From assembly GCF_033115175.1 (NCBI RefSeq), contig NC_084837.1, forward strand, positions 73,245,266-73,309,265: a stretch of DNA of 64,000 nt, written 5' to 3'. Made by a program: the position numbers and the translations under genes. The notes under the pieces were generated by a model. The model searched no databases and was not told where the DNA came from. It was given only the letters and a program-made list of their open reading frames with translations. Below, one piece after another: positions 1-13,332 of this stretch; the first letter of the stretch is position 1; each line of letters opens with the position of its first letter. Source of the stretch: Lepus europaeus (Eukaryota > Chordata > Mammalia > Lagomorpha > Leporidae).

Positions 1-414
1 TGGTTGTTTGTTTGTTTTTAGGTACTTGAATAACTCACTTGCTCCTTGAAAAGCAGGGGTGTAGAAATCAAAGGACTGATTGTGCTGAACCCTTCTCTTT
101 GGTCATTATTCAGAGTAGTTCCCGGCATGCCGCAGTCCAGGGGAAAGGGTCCAAGCTCTGTTTGAAAATCAGAGTTCACTCAGCATCTTGCTCACATTAG
201 TGTTTTTTGTATTCATCACTTAAAAATCTTTTGATGGCTCTTTGTCTGCAATAACCTTAGACTTCCGGGAAAATTCTTAGCATGTAAGAAGCATCTTCTA
301 GATTTAGTTATGATGAAAAAATGCTTTTCATCACTCTGCCCTCTCTTGAACGACCCCTGGAAGAGCCTGGTCCTCAGGCATAATTGAATCCTGGGGAAGA
401 ATTTTACTAAAGTG

Positions 415-463
<49 letters not shown>

Positions 464-1100
464 GGGAGAGGTTTTCACTTTGTGAGGAAAGGATAAGCTT
501 AGAATGAAACCAGCCCTTGCTGGTCATCTACACAGGACTGATGAGAATACTCACTGTTACGGGAACAGGCAACGATTTTTTGTTCTGTTTCAGCATCCAG
601 GAGAGGGAGAGTGTGTTGCAGCAAGCTGACTCTGGAAAAAATGTTCCTTGAATTTCCCAATTCAAATGACTCCTAAGAGCTGAGACAGACGTCTGCGAGA
701 GCATCAGGAGGTGCTTGGTATATCAACACAAATCACAAAAGGCAGGGCCTTTCCAAGGATAACGGGAACATGTCTACCTTTTGAGTACAGGAGGTGGAGT
801 GGAAAGAAGGGATTCTGGAGCAAATATAGCAGAAGAAGAACCCCAAAGCAGAACTCTTTGCACAAGGTTAACTAACTCTCCCGAACAGGTGTAGGGGCCG
901 AGAAGACATTCGGACCCTGCGGTAAAGGTCATTTGGTAGGTTACGACAACGAAGTCAGGTTTACGGCAACGCGGCGGACCCCGGGCGCAGGAGCACCCCC
1001 AGGACTGCGGCATAGAGAACACGCTCCCGGCCCGTCGCTCCTCCCCCGTCCCTTCCCGGGGTATCGGAGTAGCAGAGCAGTCGCTGACGCCATCCCGTCC
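1..1100. other. Intergenic flank upstream of SCG3
   Basis: No exon or C-repeat is recognised here. It holds the (GT)21 microsatellite at 419-460 and becomes GC-rich and CpG-rich from about 950, leading into the SCG3 promoter. Short open frames in this stretch show no recognisable protein and are not credited. Confidence 0.6.
419..460. repeat. (GT)21 microsatellite
   Basis: Uninterrupted GT dinucleotide run about 1 kb upstream of the SCG3 start codon. It is likely length-polymorphic. Confidence 0.95.
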
Positions 1101-1435
1101 CGCCTCTGGCTTGCATGGAGCATGCGCTCCCCTCCTCACTTCCTCTCCAGGGCCCAGCGAAAGTAGAGCTGTGCCCTAGCAGCCGCACGGCTGGCTGCGC
1201 GTCACAGGAACTTCAGCACCCGCGGGGCGGACAGCGCTCGCCTCCACCTGCTGGCAGGGCTGGCGCGCGCCCGCGGCCCTCCGCAGCGGCGCCGAGCTCC
1301 ATTGGCCGTCACTCTTCCTCCGCGCACCCGCCCTTCTGCCTCTTCCTGTTTTTTTACTCCTCCTTTTCATTCATAACAAAAGCTACAGCTCGGGGAGCCT
1401 GGCGCCAGGCGGTTTCTGAAGCCGAGCGTGAGAGA
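950..1435 (+). promoter_or_regulatory. SCG3: SCG3 GC-rich promoter and 5' UTR region
   Basis: CpG-rich sequence directly upstream of the SCG3 ATG. Visible elements are two RE1/NRSE half-sites (1212-1237), an E-box CACCTG at 1245-1250, an inverted CCAAT box (ATTGG, 1301-1305) and an adjacent CRE half-site CGTCA (1307-1311). No TATA box is placed convincingly. The transcription start cannot be fixed from sequence; the pyrimidine-rich stretch around 1310-1375 is a reasonable area for it. Neuroendocrine restriction of SCG3 fits REST and CREB-type control, but that is inference. Confidence 0.65.
1212..1237 (+). promoter_or_regulatory. Wide-spaced RE1/NRSE (REST site) candidate
   Basis: The left RE1 half-site TTCAGCACC lies at 1212-1220 and the right half-site GGACAGCGC at 1229-1237, with 8 bases between them instead of the canonical 2. 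That adds 6 bases and falls in the expanded-spacing class known for REST. Both halves match the consensus exactly and sit about 200 bases upstream of the start codon of a classic neuroendocrine gene. Confidence 0.7.
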
Positions 1436-1526
1436 ATGGGGTTCTTTTGGACCGGCACTTGGATTCTGGTGTTGGTGCTCCACAGCAGCCCGATTGAGGC
1501 TTTCCCCAAACCGGGAGGCGGCCAAG
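1436..1526 (+). CDS. SCG3: SCG3 coding exon 1
   Basis: Encodes residues 1-30 including the signal peptide. The start is the ATG giving MGFFWTGTW; the donor is CAAG|gtaggc, phase 1. The open frame runs past the donor into the intron, which is not coding. Confidence 0.95.
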
Positions 1527-4500
1527 GTAGGCGGACACTTGTCTTCTTCCCAGCCACCCGTTATTTCGCCGCGGAAGGGAGAGCTTGGTTGTAAATCTCC
1601 TTGCCTCGTTTTCTGGTCAAATCGTAGCCGTGCATATTGACAGAGAAATCAATTTGAATTTAGAGACAGAAGACGGATTTTTTTCCCCCTCACTTTTCAA
1701 ATGATCGAATGATAACGTGGGTTGTTTTTAAAATTTCAGTGTTTAAAGAGTTTTTCCACCTAAAGCGGCTTGGGGTTTTTTTTTTTTTTTTTTTCTAGTT
1801 GTCTTACCATCTTTTTTAGATATTCTATTCATAACATGTGCAGCAAATGATGTAAGAACACCTACTGTGCCAATAACACCACGCCAAATTATGTTCTCCC
1901 TATAGTTGAGAAGAACTGGTAAGCCAAGTGTTAGAACTGTCTGTTAGATTCTGTAAAGTCAGGAAAATACCAATAAACAAGGCGACATTGATAATCATTG
2001 GTATTGTATAATCTTGATCATCTTTGTTAATATATACTTTGTCTCATAAAAATACTTTCCTAATATTTTTTCTTTTCTTTTGAAGATTTTCTAAGAGACA
2101 TTTTGTCCAGTGCAGTATTAAATTTATATTTGTGTGTGTTTATTCTAGACAAATCTTTACATAATAGAGAACTAAGTGCAGAAAGACCTTTGAATGAACA
2201 GGTAGGTCAAAAGCAAAACTATAAATGCCATTTTATTTTGCTTTAGTTATTATTTAATGTAATTATACTGTAATATTTTAAGCAATTGGAATTTATGGAC
2301 TTCAGTAGCTTAATAGTAAATTGGCATAAATTAGAGTGGGAAATCTAGTTTTGGTTAATTCTGTGCCCTAACTGTTATGTATACCAAGTACTGTATAAAA
2401 CATAGAGCTGATCAATAACTCAATAAGCTCAACACCACATCCACTCTATTGTAAGACTGCTTAATTTTCCAGAGAGTCATTGTTCAGGAATATTATAGAA
2501 GAAAGAAATTCACGTTTATAGAGCTCTGCTCTTTATCTCATTTAATCCTTTTTAACAAAGCTTTGAAACAGGAATGATCTATTTTTTACAAACAAGAGAG
2601 CTAAAGTTCCACAGAGATAAAAACGTTTGGTTCTCATACTTGGTAAATGGTGGAACAATGACTTAAAACCAGGTCCTGTTTGTTTCACAGATTGCTGAAG
2701 CAGAAGCAGACAAGATTAAAAAAGCAAACCTTCCAGGTAAAAAGAAATCATTGATATTAATTTAAACAATGTAAGCTGTGAGAATCTTATCTAAAAGGGC
2801 TGTGTTGGGCTTGGGGCTCATCTTCTAGAGAACAAGCCAGGTGAAAGCAATTATTCTTTTGTGGATAACCTGAACCTACTAAAAGCAATAACAGAAAAGG
2901 AAAAAAATGGGAAGGAAAGACAACCCGAAAGAAGCTCCCCATTTGATAATAAACTGAATGTGGAAGATGTTGATTCAACCAAGAATCGAAGACTGATTGA
3001 TGATTATGATTCTACCAAGAGTGGACTGGATCAGAAATTTCAAGGTAAGTGAGAGATAAAGAAATTTTCTACCTAGTTTCTCTAATTTTCCATTAATGGT
3101 TAAGAGAGAGTCCTGTGTTTAAAAAATATCTCTTGCACATTCAGTCTTTTTTTGTCCATTTCCAAAACTGAAATAAAGCCTGAATCTAATGAGCAAAGCC
3201 CCAACTTTATGGAGTCCCAAATGTTATTTTCCCTTTAAAGGTTGCTTTACTGGTGTTTTGAAAAAAAAGTTTTAACCTGCTACTTATAGTTTGTCTTATT
3301 GGATGCATTTTAACATTTAAATATATTTTAATAATTAGTACAAAAATTTCTAACTCTCAAATAATTAGATCAATAAAATACCCCCTAAAGATGAAATATC
3401 TATTATTTGCTTTTCAATATTCTCCTGGTTATATCCTTTTTCTTTAGGTTGTTCTGACTTTTCTGTGACTTCAGTTTCCATCTATGTCCTGATGTCCCAT
3501 ATCACTAGCCCGGATTTCTCTGAGCTACAGACCTATTTATCTTTCTACCTACTTAATATCTTCCTTTGGAAGTCTCAGAAGCACCTCATACTTAACATGT
3601 CCAAGATTAAATTCATGGTCTCTGTCCACTTCACAACTTAGCTCTCTCAAAGTACTCTTTCCTTAGGAAAGGCATTATTATTTATCCAATTTTTCAAGAC
3701 AGAAATCTAACTTCTTCCTTTCCCTCAACTCTCAAATTCCAATCTACCAAATTTTATTCATTTTACTTCCTATGTATATCTCAATTTTCCTCTCCATCCC
3801 CAATAACTTCCATTGTCCAATCTCCAAATATGTATCACTTGAAGTACAACAAAATCTTCTACAGATCTCCCAGCAACTACTCTGCCCCTCTCCAACCCAT
3901 TCTTCATGTGGCAATAGGGTGGTCTTTTGGACACACAATTTTTTTTTTTGATAGAGTTATAGACAGTGAGAGGGAAAGACAGAGAGAAAGGTCTTCCTTC
4001 CATTGGTTCACTCCCCAAATGGCCGCTACGGCTGGCGCTGTGCCGTTCCGAAGCCAGGAGCCAGGTGCTTCTTCCTGGTCTCCCATGTGGGTGCAGGAGC
4101 CCAAGCACTTGTGCCATCCTCCACTGCCTTCCCGGGCCACAGCAGAGAGCTGGACTGGAAGAGGAGCAACCGGGACAAGAACCCGGCGCCCATAAGGGGT
4201 GCCGGCGCCTCAGGCGGAGGATTAACCAAGTGAGCCACGGCGCCGGCCCCCCTGGGCACACAAATTTGAGCATGTCACTCTTTTGTACAGAATTCTTTAG
4301 TAGATTCCCATTTCTCTTAGGATAACAACCAAAATCCTTAGTATGGCTTCCATGGTCTTGCATGGAGCAGTTCTGTCTACATTTCTAGGTTCACCTAGCA
4401 CACATGTTCTGATAGAAACTTCATTTCTTCCCTTCAGGGTAGTTGATACAATTTATAATTTTATATTCATAAGCTTGACTATCTATGATTAATGTTCTCC

Positions 4501-7500
4501 TCCAAAATTAATGAAAACTTCACCAGGACAGAGACATTGTAGCCCCGTGCCTGAATACTTATGAATTCATTGAATGAATTTATGAATGAATCAGTGAACA
4601 AATGAAAGAATACATAAGGGAATAAGTGAATTGCTGTACCCGGGCACTGAGGAAGAGAGTTTGTTTTCCATTCTGCAGACCAGCACTTAGGAGCGGGTAC
4701 AGCCTTTTTTCTCTGTCTCTTTTCTGTCTCATGGCAACAAGACAATCCTGCTGATTCTCTCTGCCAGAAAGCAACTGCCAATTAAGTGAAACTTTCATAG
4801 GCCAGTATAGCCTGGGGAGAGTTCAGAAGTGTGGTGTGCATCTGTGGGGTGGACTGGGGGCAATGCTTTATATTTGGACACACCACACATCCTATTCCAG
4901 GCTATTAAGGGCAAGTTTTAAAAATCTTGTGTTCTACTTTTGACCTAAAATATTTGGACTGAAATAAATAGACACTGAGCAGAACTGCATACTAAGCAGA
5001 TTCAAATGTTTTGATGGAGTTGACCATTTGATTTAATACATTTAAAAGGTCTGATGTTTGACTGCATTGGTCAGATGGATCATATGTGCAGGTAGAGACT
5101 CAGGTCTGTTTGGGATTTGGCCACTAAGTTGAACAACCTGAAACTGAGCTAATGTTCTTGGAGAGAACGATGTATAGGTAAGCATCTGGTCTCCATTCTT
5201 ACCAGGAAATCGTGGGACCAGAGGGTCTGGGAGAGTTATGGTGAATAGGGCATCAGAGGCATGAAAACTTCATTCCCGATCAGAGGGTGACAGAGACTAG
5301 CTCGAGCAGGGTGTACTCCCAGACCTGATCATGCTAGAGAAATGTCCAAATGGGCTTGTGCTATAAGGGACATCATTCAGTGTTTTCCACAGTGTGCATG
5401 ATTTAGGATATTTCAAGTTTCTATGCTGAGCTGGTACTTTGGGCTCCTGTGTATATTTACCTAACAGACATTTATTGTGCAATTACTATGTACCAGACTC
5501 TGAACTAGACAATAAGCTCTGTGTAGTCAGGGACCATGCCCAACCTATTCATCACAATGTTTCCAGTGTCTCATGCTTATTAAGGCTTTAATAAAAATTT
5601 ATTGAACAAATGAATGCCACATTGGATGCTAGTACCACAATAGATGTTAGGGATTCAAAATATAACTAGGCAGATGATGACTTGGGACATGGCCCTTGGA
5701 CATCCACTCAGAATGTTGTGGTTGCTTAACAAAAGGTATAAATTTTGAGTTCATGTTTGGCTTCCCTCTGCGGGTCAACAGGTCAAACATCTCTTCCTGA
5801 GCAGCTGGGGAGTCATTGCAAGTAACTGTATCCATTTTGAAAGAATCAGGGGAGCCCAGTGGAAGGTCAGGAGCGATGGCCAAGTGCTCCACTGTTAACC
5901 CCATCTAGCAAAGACCTGCTAGAGAAGACCCAAGCTCCTGGCTCAAAAGAATACAGCAGTGCAGTAGACAAAGGAGGCGATTTCTTCAGCCAGTTACTAG
6001 CACTCTCCCTGTTGTGAAGCAAATGAACCCAAAAACAGTCATCTCCGTTATTTTCCGGCTCCAGCAGGCAACCAGTGTTGTTCCTGAGGGGTGAGTGGGG
6101 AGGGAGATGAGTGCTCCCATATCTCTAAGACAGGGCAGTTTCTGCTGCACATACACCCGAGAGCCTGGCCCGCGACTCGCAAATACATACACGGTCATGA
6201 GCCTCTGCTGCCACTGAAAAATGGACGATGACCCCAATTTTTAGCTAGCCAAGAGGTGAACTGATTGTATGTAGGTTTTTTTTCTTTCTTTTTTTTCCTG
6301 CTCCTCTGTCACCCTGGTACTCAGGGCTCAAAGGGCTCCCCGTTTGTGGGTTGGCCGACAGCTCAGGAATTATGTACTGACAGAGAACTTCCAGTCCTGT
6401 GTAGGTAGTCACCGCCCTCATTTCCTTAGCTTTTTTCGAAACAAGAAGGAGCTGTTCTGCATGTATCTTGGGTTGCATATACCTCATCTCTGTAGATCTA
6501 GACGAAAGGCCACAGAAAAATCCCTTATTGAATCCCCAGAAGGCATGAAAGCAAAGGGCAGAATCAGAATAGAAACACTGGGCTCCTTTTCTTTGAGTGA
6601 ATATGATGAGGATTGCTTGAGCAAATTCTGGCTAGGGATTCAATTTCCATTTTCTCTGCAAGATAATTGCACTTCCTTTATTTCAAAATGCAAATCCAGT
6701 CTGCCTAGAAGTGACGGCATTAAATGCCTTGTGAATTTGTGGAGTGGATCGGGGAGACGAACAGATTCCTGGCAGTTCTCTGTGGATGTGGTGCAGAGCT
6801 TCATTTCAACGAACCTTGGCCTCAGGATGGACCCTGACGGCCCAAAGCATTGCTGGGAAGGTCAGGGATACATGTGTGCACACTGCCCCTGCTGAGATTT
6901 ACATATTGCTTTGTGCAGATTTGTTGCCACATTGTGAAAGTTTTAATTTCATGTACATAAAATACATTCCCTCCTCTCTGGAGAGTAAGGTTTATGAAGC
7001 TGCCTTATACAAAGGCACTCTGATACATGCTAAATTAGAAGTAAATATTTGTTCCAAACAAATCATAAAATCTTCGGTACACAGTCTGATGCTGGATGCA
7101 AGACAAGTTTCCCCACCTCTAGCCCAAGAATTTGCCTGCTAAGAGCAGACATGCGGGGTTGATACCAAGTTACTGCCAGTTTAGAAATAAAATATCAAAT
7201 TATGTGTTCTATAGAGGTGTGCATAGTATATGTATATGGTATACTATGTAAATAAAGTGTTATGTTTGTATTATTAGTGACAATGGCAAATGGAGAGAAT
7301 TTTTTGTTCTTAGTCAAATGAGCTTTTAGAATTTCCATTATTGTCCTAGGTACTCAGAGTCAGTTTTATTTCAGACCAAGGGTGTGTGTGAGCCAAGAAT
7401 CCCGTAATTAGCTCAAAGATATCTAAGTATACAAAAGGCAAGTGTGGATTATAAATAGCATCTGATGCTGAACCACTATGATGTGAAATTGTGGTTGCTC

Positions 7501-10500
7501 TGTCTAGATGATCCAGACGGCCTTCATCAGCTGGATGGAACTCCTTTAACTGCTGAAGATATTGTCCACAAGATCGCTACCAGGATTTACGAGGAAAATG
7601 ACAGAGGAGTGTTTGACAGGATTGTTTCCAAACTCCTGAATCTTGGCCTTGTAAGTTGTATGCATGAGAACAAACCAAATTCTCTGCATGGTTTGGAGTT
7701 TGCCAGGAAGCATTGTACAAGGCACAATGCTGTCTCTCGTGGAGTTTATAGTCTGTCAGGAGAAGTAGACAGGTGTACGCACACCTATAATGCCAGCTCC
7801 TTGGGAACCATAAGAGTAATTCAGTGTGCCAGAGAGTGGCTTAGATTCCACTGACAGCAAGGAAAGACTGCAGAGCAAGATGTTGGCAATGAGCTTAGAA
7901 GGATAGCTAGGGTGGGCGCTGCGGCTCAATAGGCTAATCCTCCGCCTGTGGCGCCGGCACCCCGGGTTCTAGTCCTGGTTGGGGTGCCAGATTCTGTCCC
8001 GGTTGCTCCTCTTCCAGTCCAGCTCTCTGCTGTGGCCCGGGAAGGCAGTGGAGGATGGCCCAAGCGCTTGGGCCCTGCACCCACATGGGAGACCAGGAGG
8101 AAGCACCTGGCTCCTGGCTTCAGATCTGTGCTGACGCACTGTGCCCGCCATAGCAGCCATTTGGGGGGATCCAGTGTGACCCCTCCTCTGCTCGGCTCCT
8201 GAGCCCTGACACGGCCCTGCAGCCTTTCTCAAGGCACCAACTCTGCAGGCTTCACAGGTTACCTGATTGTGCACCACAGCTGTAGACAGGCACTTCTCAA
8301 GGTGTTCCGCAGCATACATGTTCTATGGGCTTCAGCAGACAGGACTGACAGCTTGCATGGTGGGCCCTGACACATCTCTTGGGAGGAACAGGCAGTCACC
8401 AGAAACAGCCAGCATAAGCCTGCAGTAGAGGCACAGGAAGGGCGGTCCACAAAGAGGGCTCAGAAGATTCCTCCTTTAAACACATGTGTTCAACTACACC
8501 ATTTTTAAGTGCAATGTAAAAAGTACATTTTAAAAATGACCAGCACGGGAATAGTGGTCATTACATATGTTTTGCTTCTTTATAACAGATCACAGAAAGC
8601 CAGGCACACACCCTGGAAGATGAAGTAGCAGAGGCTTTACAACAATTGATTTCAAAGGAAGCCAACAATTATGAGGAGGAGCTCAATAAACCCACAAGCA
8701 GGACTGAGAATGAGGCTGGAAAAATACCAGAGAAAGTGGTATGTATGTGTGTTTGTGTGTGTGTGTATGTGAGAGAGAGGTAGGGGTGTGTGTGTGTGTG
8801 TACGTGCACACATGCATAGGTGTGTCTCTATATCTGTATTGATTTGATACCAAAGAAGATTTGGGGTATGTGGCATTTTTAGCCCACTGAAAATACATAT
8901 ACATAAAGTACCCATAAGGTAAAGAATTTCAATGAACCCTACTTTGAAAATAACTTAAAAATGCTACACCGTGTGTAAAGGCTACACCTTATGTGATGCT
9001 ACTCAGTAAAATAACTCATAATAATATGTACCCAGAAGGTAAAAAATTTAAATGAACCCTACTTCAAAAATAACTTGCAGATTACATGCCATGCTGTATG
9101 TAAAGGTTATACCTTATGTGATGCTACTCAGGAAAATAACACATAGTATTATGTGAAATAACAAAATCACACCCTTGCAAGCTCTTCGTACAGTCCCAGT
9201 GCACTGTAACCAAGTGTCTCGCAGCCCCGTTGGTTTCTGACTCCTGCTCATGGTTGTCATCATCTGCTCCCAAGCCCTCAGACAAGTGACAGGTGGAGTG
9301 GATGCTGTGCTGCGGCAGCGCCGGTATCCCCTTGGCTCTTTGCCAGAGGCTGCCTCTTGGTTCTAGGCTACACTCTTCCACCTGCTCCTTCCCCTTCCCG
9401 TGATCTGGAAGCCCGTGTGTCATCCTTTACCCAGACTGGTCACACATGTTCCCTCCCCTTGCCTCTCTATTTTTTACTTGGCCTCAACCAAACTACTGAG
9501 ATCTTTCTCCTCTTCTTGATTTCTCTTTAAAATGCTAGATGAAGCTGACAGTGGGAGGATACCGGACTTCTCACCTTGCCTTTGATTTTCTTCACCAGAG
9601 CACCTAATTCCATGGCTCCACATCTCCAACAGTCTATCTGTTGATAGAATGTTGAAGATTACATGCCATGCTGTATGTAAAGGTTATATCTTATGTGATG
9701 CTACTCAGGAATATAACACATAATATTATGTGAAATAACAAGATCACACCCTAGAAAAGGATATATATTGGCTGATGGCTCTGTTTTAGAGAGATTGGCA
9801 AACAAAATTTGGGTCTGGATTTTTTTTTTTTTTTAAGTCTCCTTTCCTTTCCCAACTTCAAATCTCCTCTTGCTGATATCTTTTAAAATAGCTTTGGGCT
9901 GGTGCCGCAGCTCAATAGGCTAATCCTCCGCCTTGCGGCGCCGGCACACCGGGTTCTAGTCCCAGTTGGGGCGCCAGATTCTGTCCCCGTTGCCCCTCTT
10001 CCAGGCCAGCTCTCTGCTGTGGCCCTGGAGTGCAGTGGAGGATGGCCCAAGTGCTTGGGCCCTGCACCCCATGGGAGACCAGGAGAAGTACCTGGCTCCC
10101 GGCTTCAGATCAGCGCGGTGCGCCGGCCGCAGCACGCCGGCTGCAGCGGCCATTGGAGGGTGAACCAACGGCAAAAGGAAGACCTTTCTCTCTGTCTCTC
10201 TCTCTCTCTCTCACTGTCCACTCTGCCTGTCAAAAAATAAAAAATAAATAAAATTAAAAATAATAATAATAAAGTAGCTTTTGAAGATCCACCCATTTGA
10301 AAAATCTTTTTAGATTGATCAAAAAATTCATGTTTTTCATTCATGCGTGCTGATATGCACTGAAACTGGAGTACCTATTTTCTTTTTTTAAAGATTTATT
10401 TATTTTATTTGAAGGCAGAGTTACAGAGAGACAGAGAGATTGGTCTTCATCCACTGCTTCACTCCCCAAATGACTGCAATGGCCAGAGCTGAATCGATCT

Positions 10501-12654
10501 GAAATTAGGAGCCAGGAGCTTCTTCCAGGTCTCCCACACGGGTGCAGGGGCCCAAGGATTTGGGCCATCTTTTACTGCTTTCCCAGGCCATAGCAGAGAG
10601 CTGGATCAGAAGTGGAGCAGCCAGGACTTTAACTGCAGGCAGCAGCTTTACCCTCTATGCTACAGCACTGGCCCCGAGATAACTATTTTCATGTCCTTTA
10701 TCTCCATATGTACTTCTTACTCTCCCATCTCTAAAATGTTCATATATTGAAGTGTTCACTCACATTATCTAAATGCATCAGTGCAAATGAAATATTCTCT
10801 TGACAAATATTTATTGAGTACCAACTATGCACCAAGCACTGGGAATACCATGTTTATTTAAAAAGCTACAATCCTTGCTCCCGTGAAGGTTAAAATCTAG
10901 TAGAAGAGGTAAATGGTTTTCAAATGGTTTTAATTACAACTGCTTTAAGTGCTCTGGGGAAAGAAACATTGTTCTATGAGACATCATAAAAAGGAACTTG
11001 TCCTGGACTTAGGCTTGGGGAGGTTTCCCTGAGAAAGTAACTTGAGGTGAGAACTCCATGTCGAAGAAGAGTTAGATTGTGACCATGAGAGGCAGCTTGT
11101 AGAGAAGGTGATGTGGAGAAAACAAGCAGCTGAAACAAGGGCAGTGTGCCTTGAAAAGAGAACAGGGAGACAAGAGAGTGAGAGGTGGACCCAGGCCAGA
11201 CCATGAAGAGCCTTATGGGTTAGGTTCTAAGAACCATGGGAAAACCCATGGTTTTGAAGGGTTTGAAGCAAAGGAGATGATCATATTGTTAAAAAGATAA
11301 CTCTGGGTACACTGTGGAAAATGCATGTTGGGAATAGATGGGAAGTGAGTGTTGTACCACTTAGATGTGGTGGCTGTTGGTACTGAAGTGGGGTAGTGGA
11401 GAAAGGGAGAAATGTATAGAGCTGATATGAAATTGGAAAATAGGCCAACAAGGCAGAACTGATGGATCGGATGGGGGAAGAACGAAGAGTCAAGAAAAGG
11501 CTCTGCGACTTCGGTCTGGTCTGCTGCATGGAGAGGGGACGTTTACCAAAATGGGGAGCCCTGGAGAAAGGCAGACCTATGAGGAAGAATCTTGCTAGTT
11601 AGGGATTCCCGGGTGTGACTGCTGTGCTACTGTTAGTCAGTCTGACAGATGTCCCCGTGGCTCGGCACTGTTCCCCCTGGCAGGTTCTGGAACTCAGAGC
11701 CCCGTTCCTCAGTGAAAGGCAGGTTTTTAAGGCGAGATTTTGGGGAACTCACAGAGGGGAAAGTGAACAGAGCAGGAACCAGGAGTGCCCTGACTGCTGT
11801 CCCCTCGATGGGAGCCCGTCTTGAAGTGCAGCACCTCCCCCTGAGTCCCAGGGACCTTTCCCTGTGCCAAGATGCACGCACGTCTAGAAAAGGGTTTGAA
11901 CCTGCAGGAGCTGCGAAGCAGGAGGAACTCTCATATTTCACGTGTAAGGGCTCCACGAAGGGAAGAATGGAGCTGGAGTTTCCTTAGTCCTAACAAAAGC
12001 TTATTTTTTTTTTTTTATTGACCACCCCCTCAATGGAGACTCCAATGGCAGCAATTCAAGATGATCTGACTAATGTGGAAAATGATGAAACCGTATCTAA
12101 CACGTTAACCCTGACGAATGGCTTGGAAAGGAGGACTAAAACCTACAGTGAAGACAGCTTTGAGGAGCTCCAGTATTTCCCAAACTTCTATGCACTGCTG
12201 AAAAGTATTGATTCAGGTTAGCACTGTGCTTTCTCATCGTGTGGAATGGAGAAAGTCATTCTAGGAAATGTGTGGGTGGGCTTTTTTCTTCCTGTTTTCT
12301 ATTTCCAAATGCAATCCACAATGACATCAATGTTGGCTTGGAAAAAATTGGTCACTTAGGGTTTTTTTTTTTTTTTTCCAAAAGAAGTGTACTAGTAATG
12401 AAAATATTTTGAAAAGGCAATCAGGAAAGGTGGCGCTACTGGATAATTCAATCATCTTGTTACAGAGGGCTCGTTTATTTGTTCAACAAACAGTTATTGA
12501 ACATCTGCTGTAGCTGCATACGAGGTACTGGAGAGAACCTGTGTGGGTTTGAAAATGAATCAGACAGTATTCCTGCCCTCACTCAGCAGTTCAGCCTCAA
12601 CTCTTTTTTTTTTTTTTAATATTTAATTATTTTAGAGAGAGAGAGGGAGGGTGG

Positions 12655-12686
<32 letters not shown>

Positions 12687-13294
12687 GGGAGGGAGGGAGG
12701 AAAGGAGGGAGAAGGAGAAAGAAAGAATTCCTATCTGTGAATTCACTCCCTGAATGTCTACAATGGCTGGGAGCCAGGATCTCAGTCCAGGTCTTGCACA
12801 TAGTGGCAGGAATTCAATCCCTTAAACCATCACCACTTCCACCCAGGGTCTGCATTAGCAGGGAGCTAGAGTCAAGAGCCAAAGCTGAATTCAAACCCAG
12901 GCGCTCCAATGTGGGACATGCCTAGGCTAAATGCTCACTTCCAACCTCAAATCTTACTGCAACTCCTCTATTTTCTTTCAGCTTTTTTTGAGATACACTT
13001 GATAAATAAAAATTATACATATTTGAGGTATGCAAGTTGATGTTTTGATGTATGTAAAAATTTTGAAATGATCACTACAACCAAGCTGATTAACATATGT
13101 ATCTCCACATATACTTAGTGTTTTTCTTCTTCTTTCTCTCTTAATGTCTCTCTGTGTGTGTGTGTGTGCAGTAGCAACACTTGAGGTCTTCCCTCTTATC
13201 AAATCTCCAGTATACAGTACAATAGTGTTTTTAATTTTGTTTATTTGAAAGTCAGAGTGAGAGAGAGGAAGATCTATCTATCTATCTATCTATC

Positions 13295-13332
<38 letters not shown>

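Noticed and set aside
1241-1257. CTCF-like motif CCACCTGCTGGCAG
   Set aside because: Two mismatches at informative core positions; too weak to claim.
6344-7142. Two overlapping open frames in SCG3 intron 4 (183 and 132 codons)
   Set aside because: No domain, no splice context and no similarity I can recognise. Chance length is plausible.
8905-9155. CRISPR-like direct repeats
   Set aside because: Units of about 121 bp with no spacer pattern, in a mammalian intron.
11615-11987. Overlapping plus-strand and minus-strand frames before exon 7
   Set aside because: No recognisable protein and opposite-strand overlap; treated as chance.
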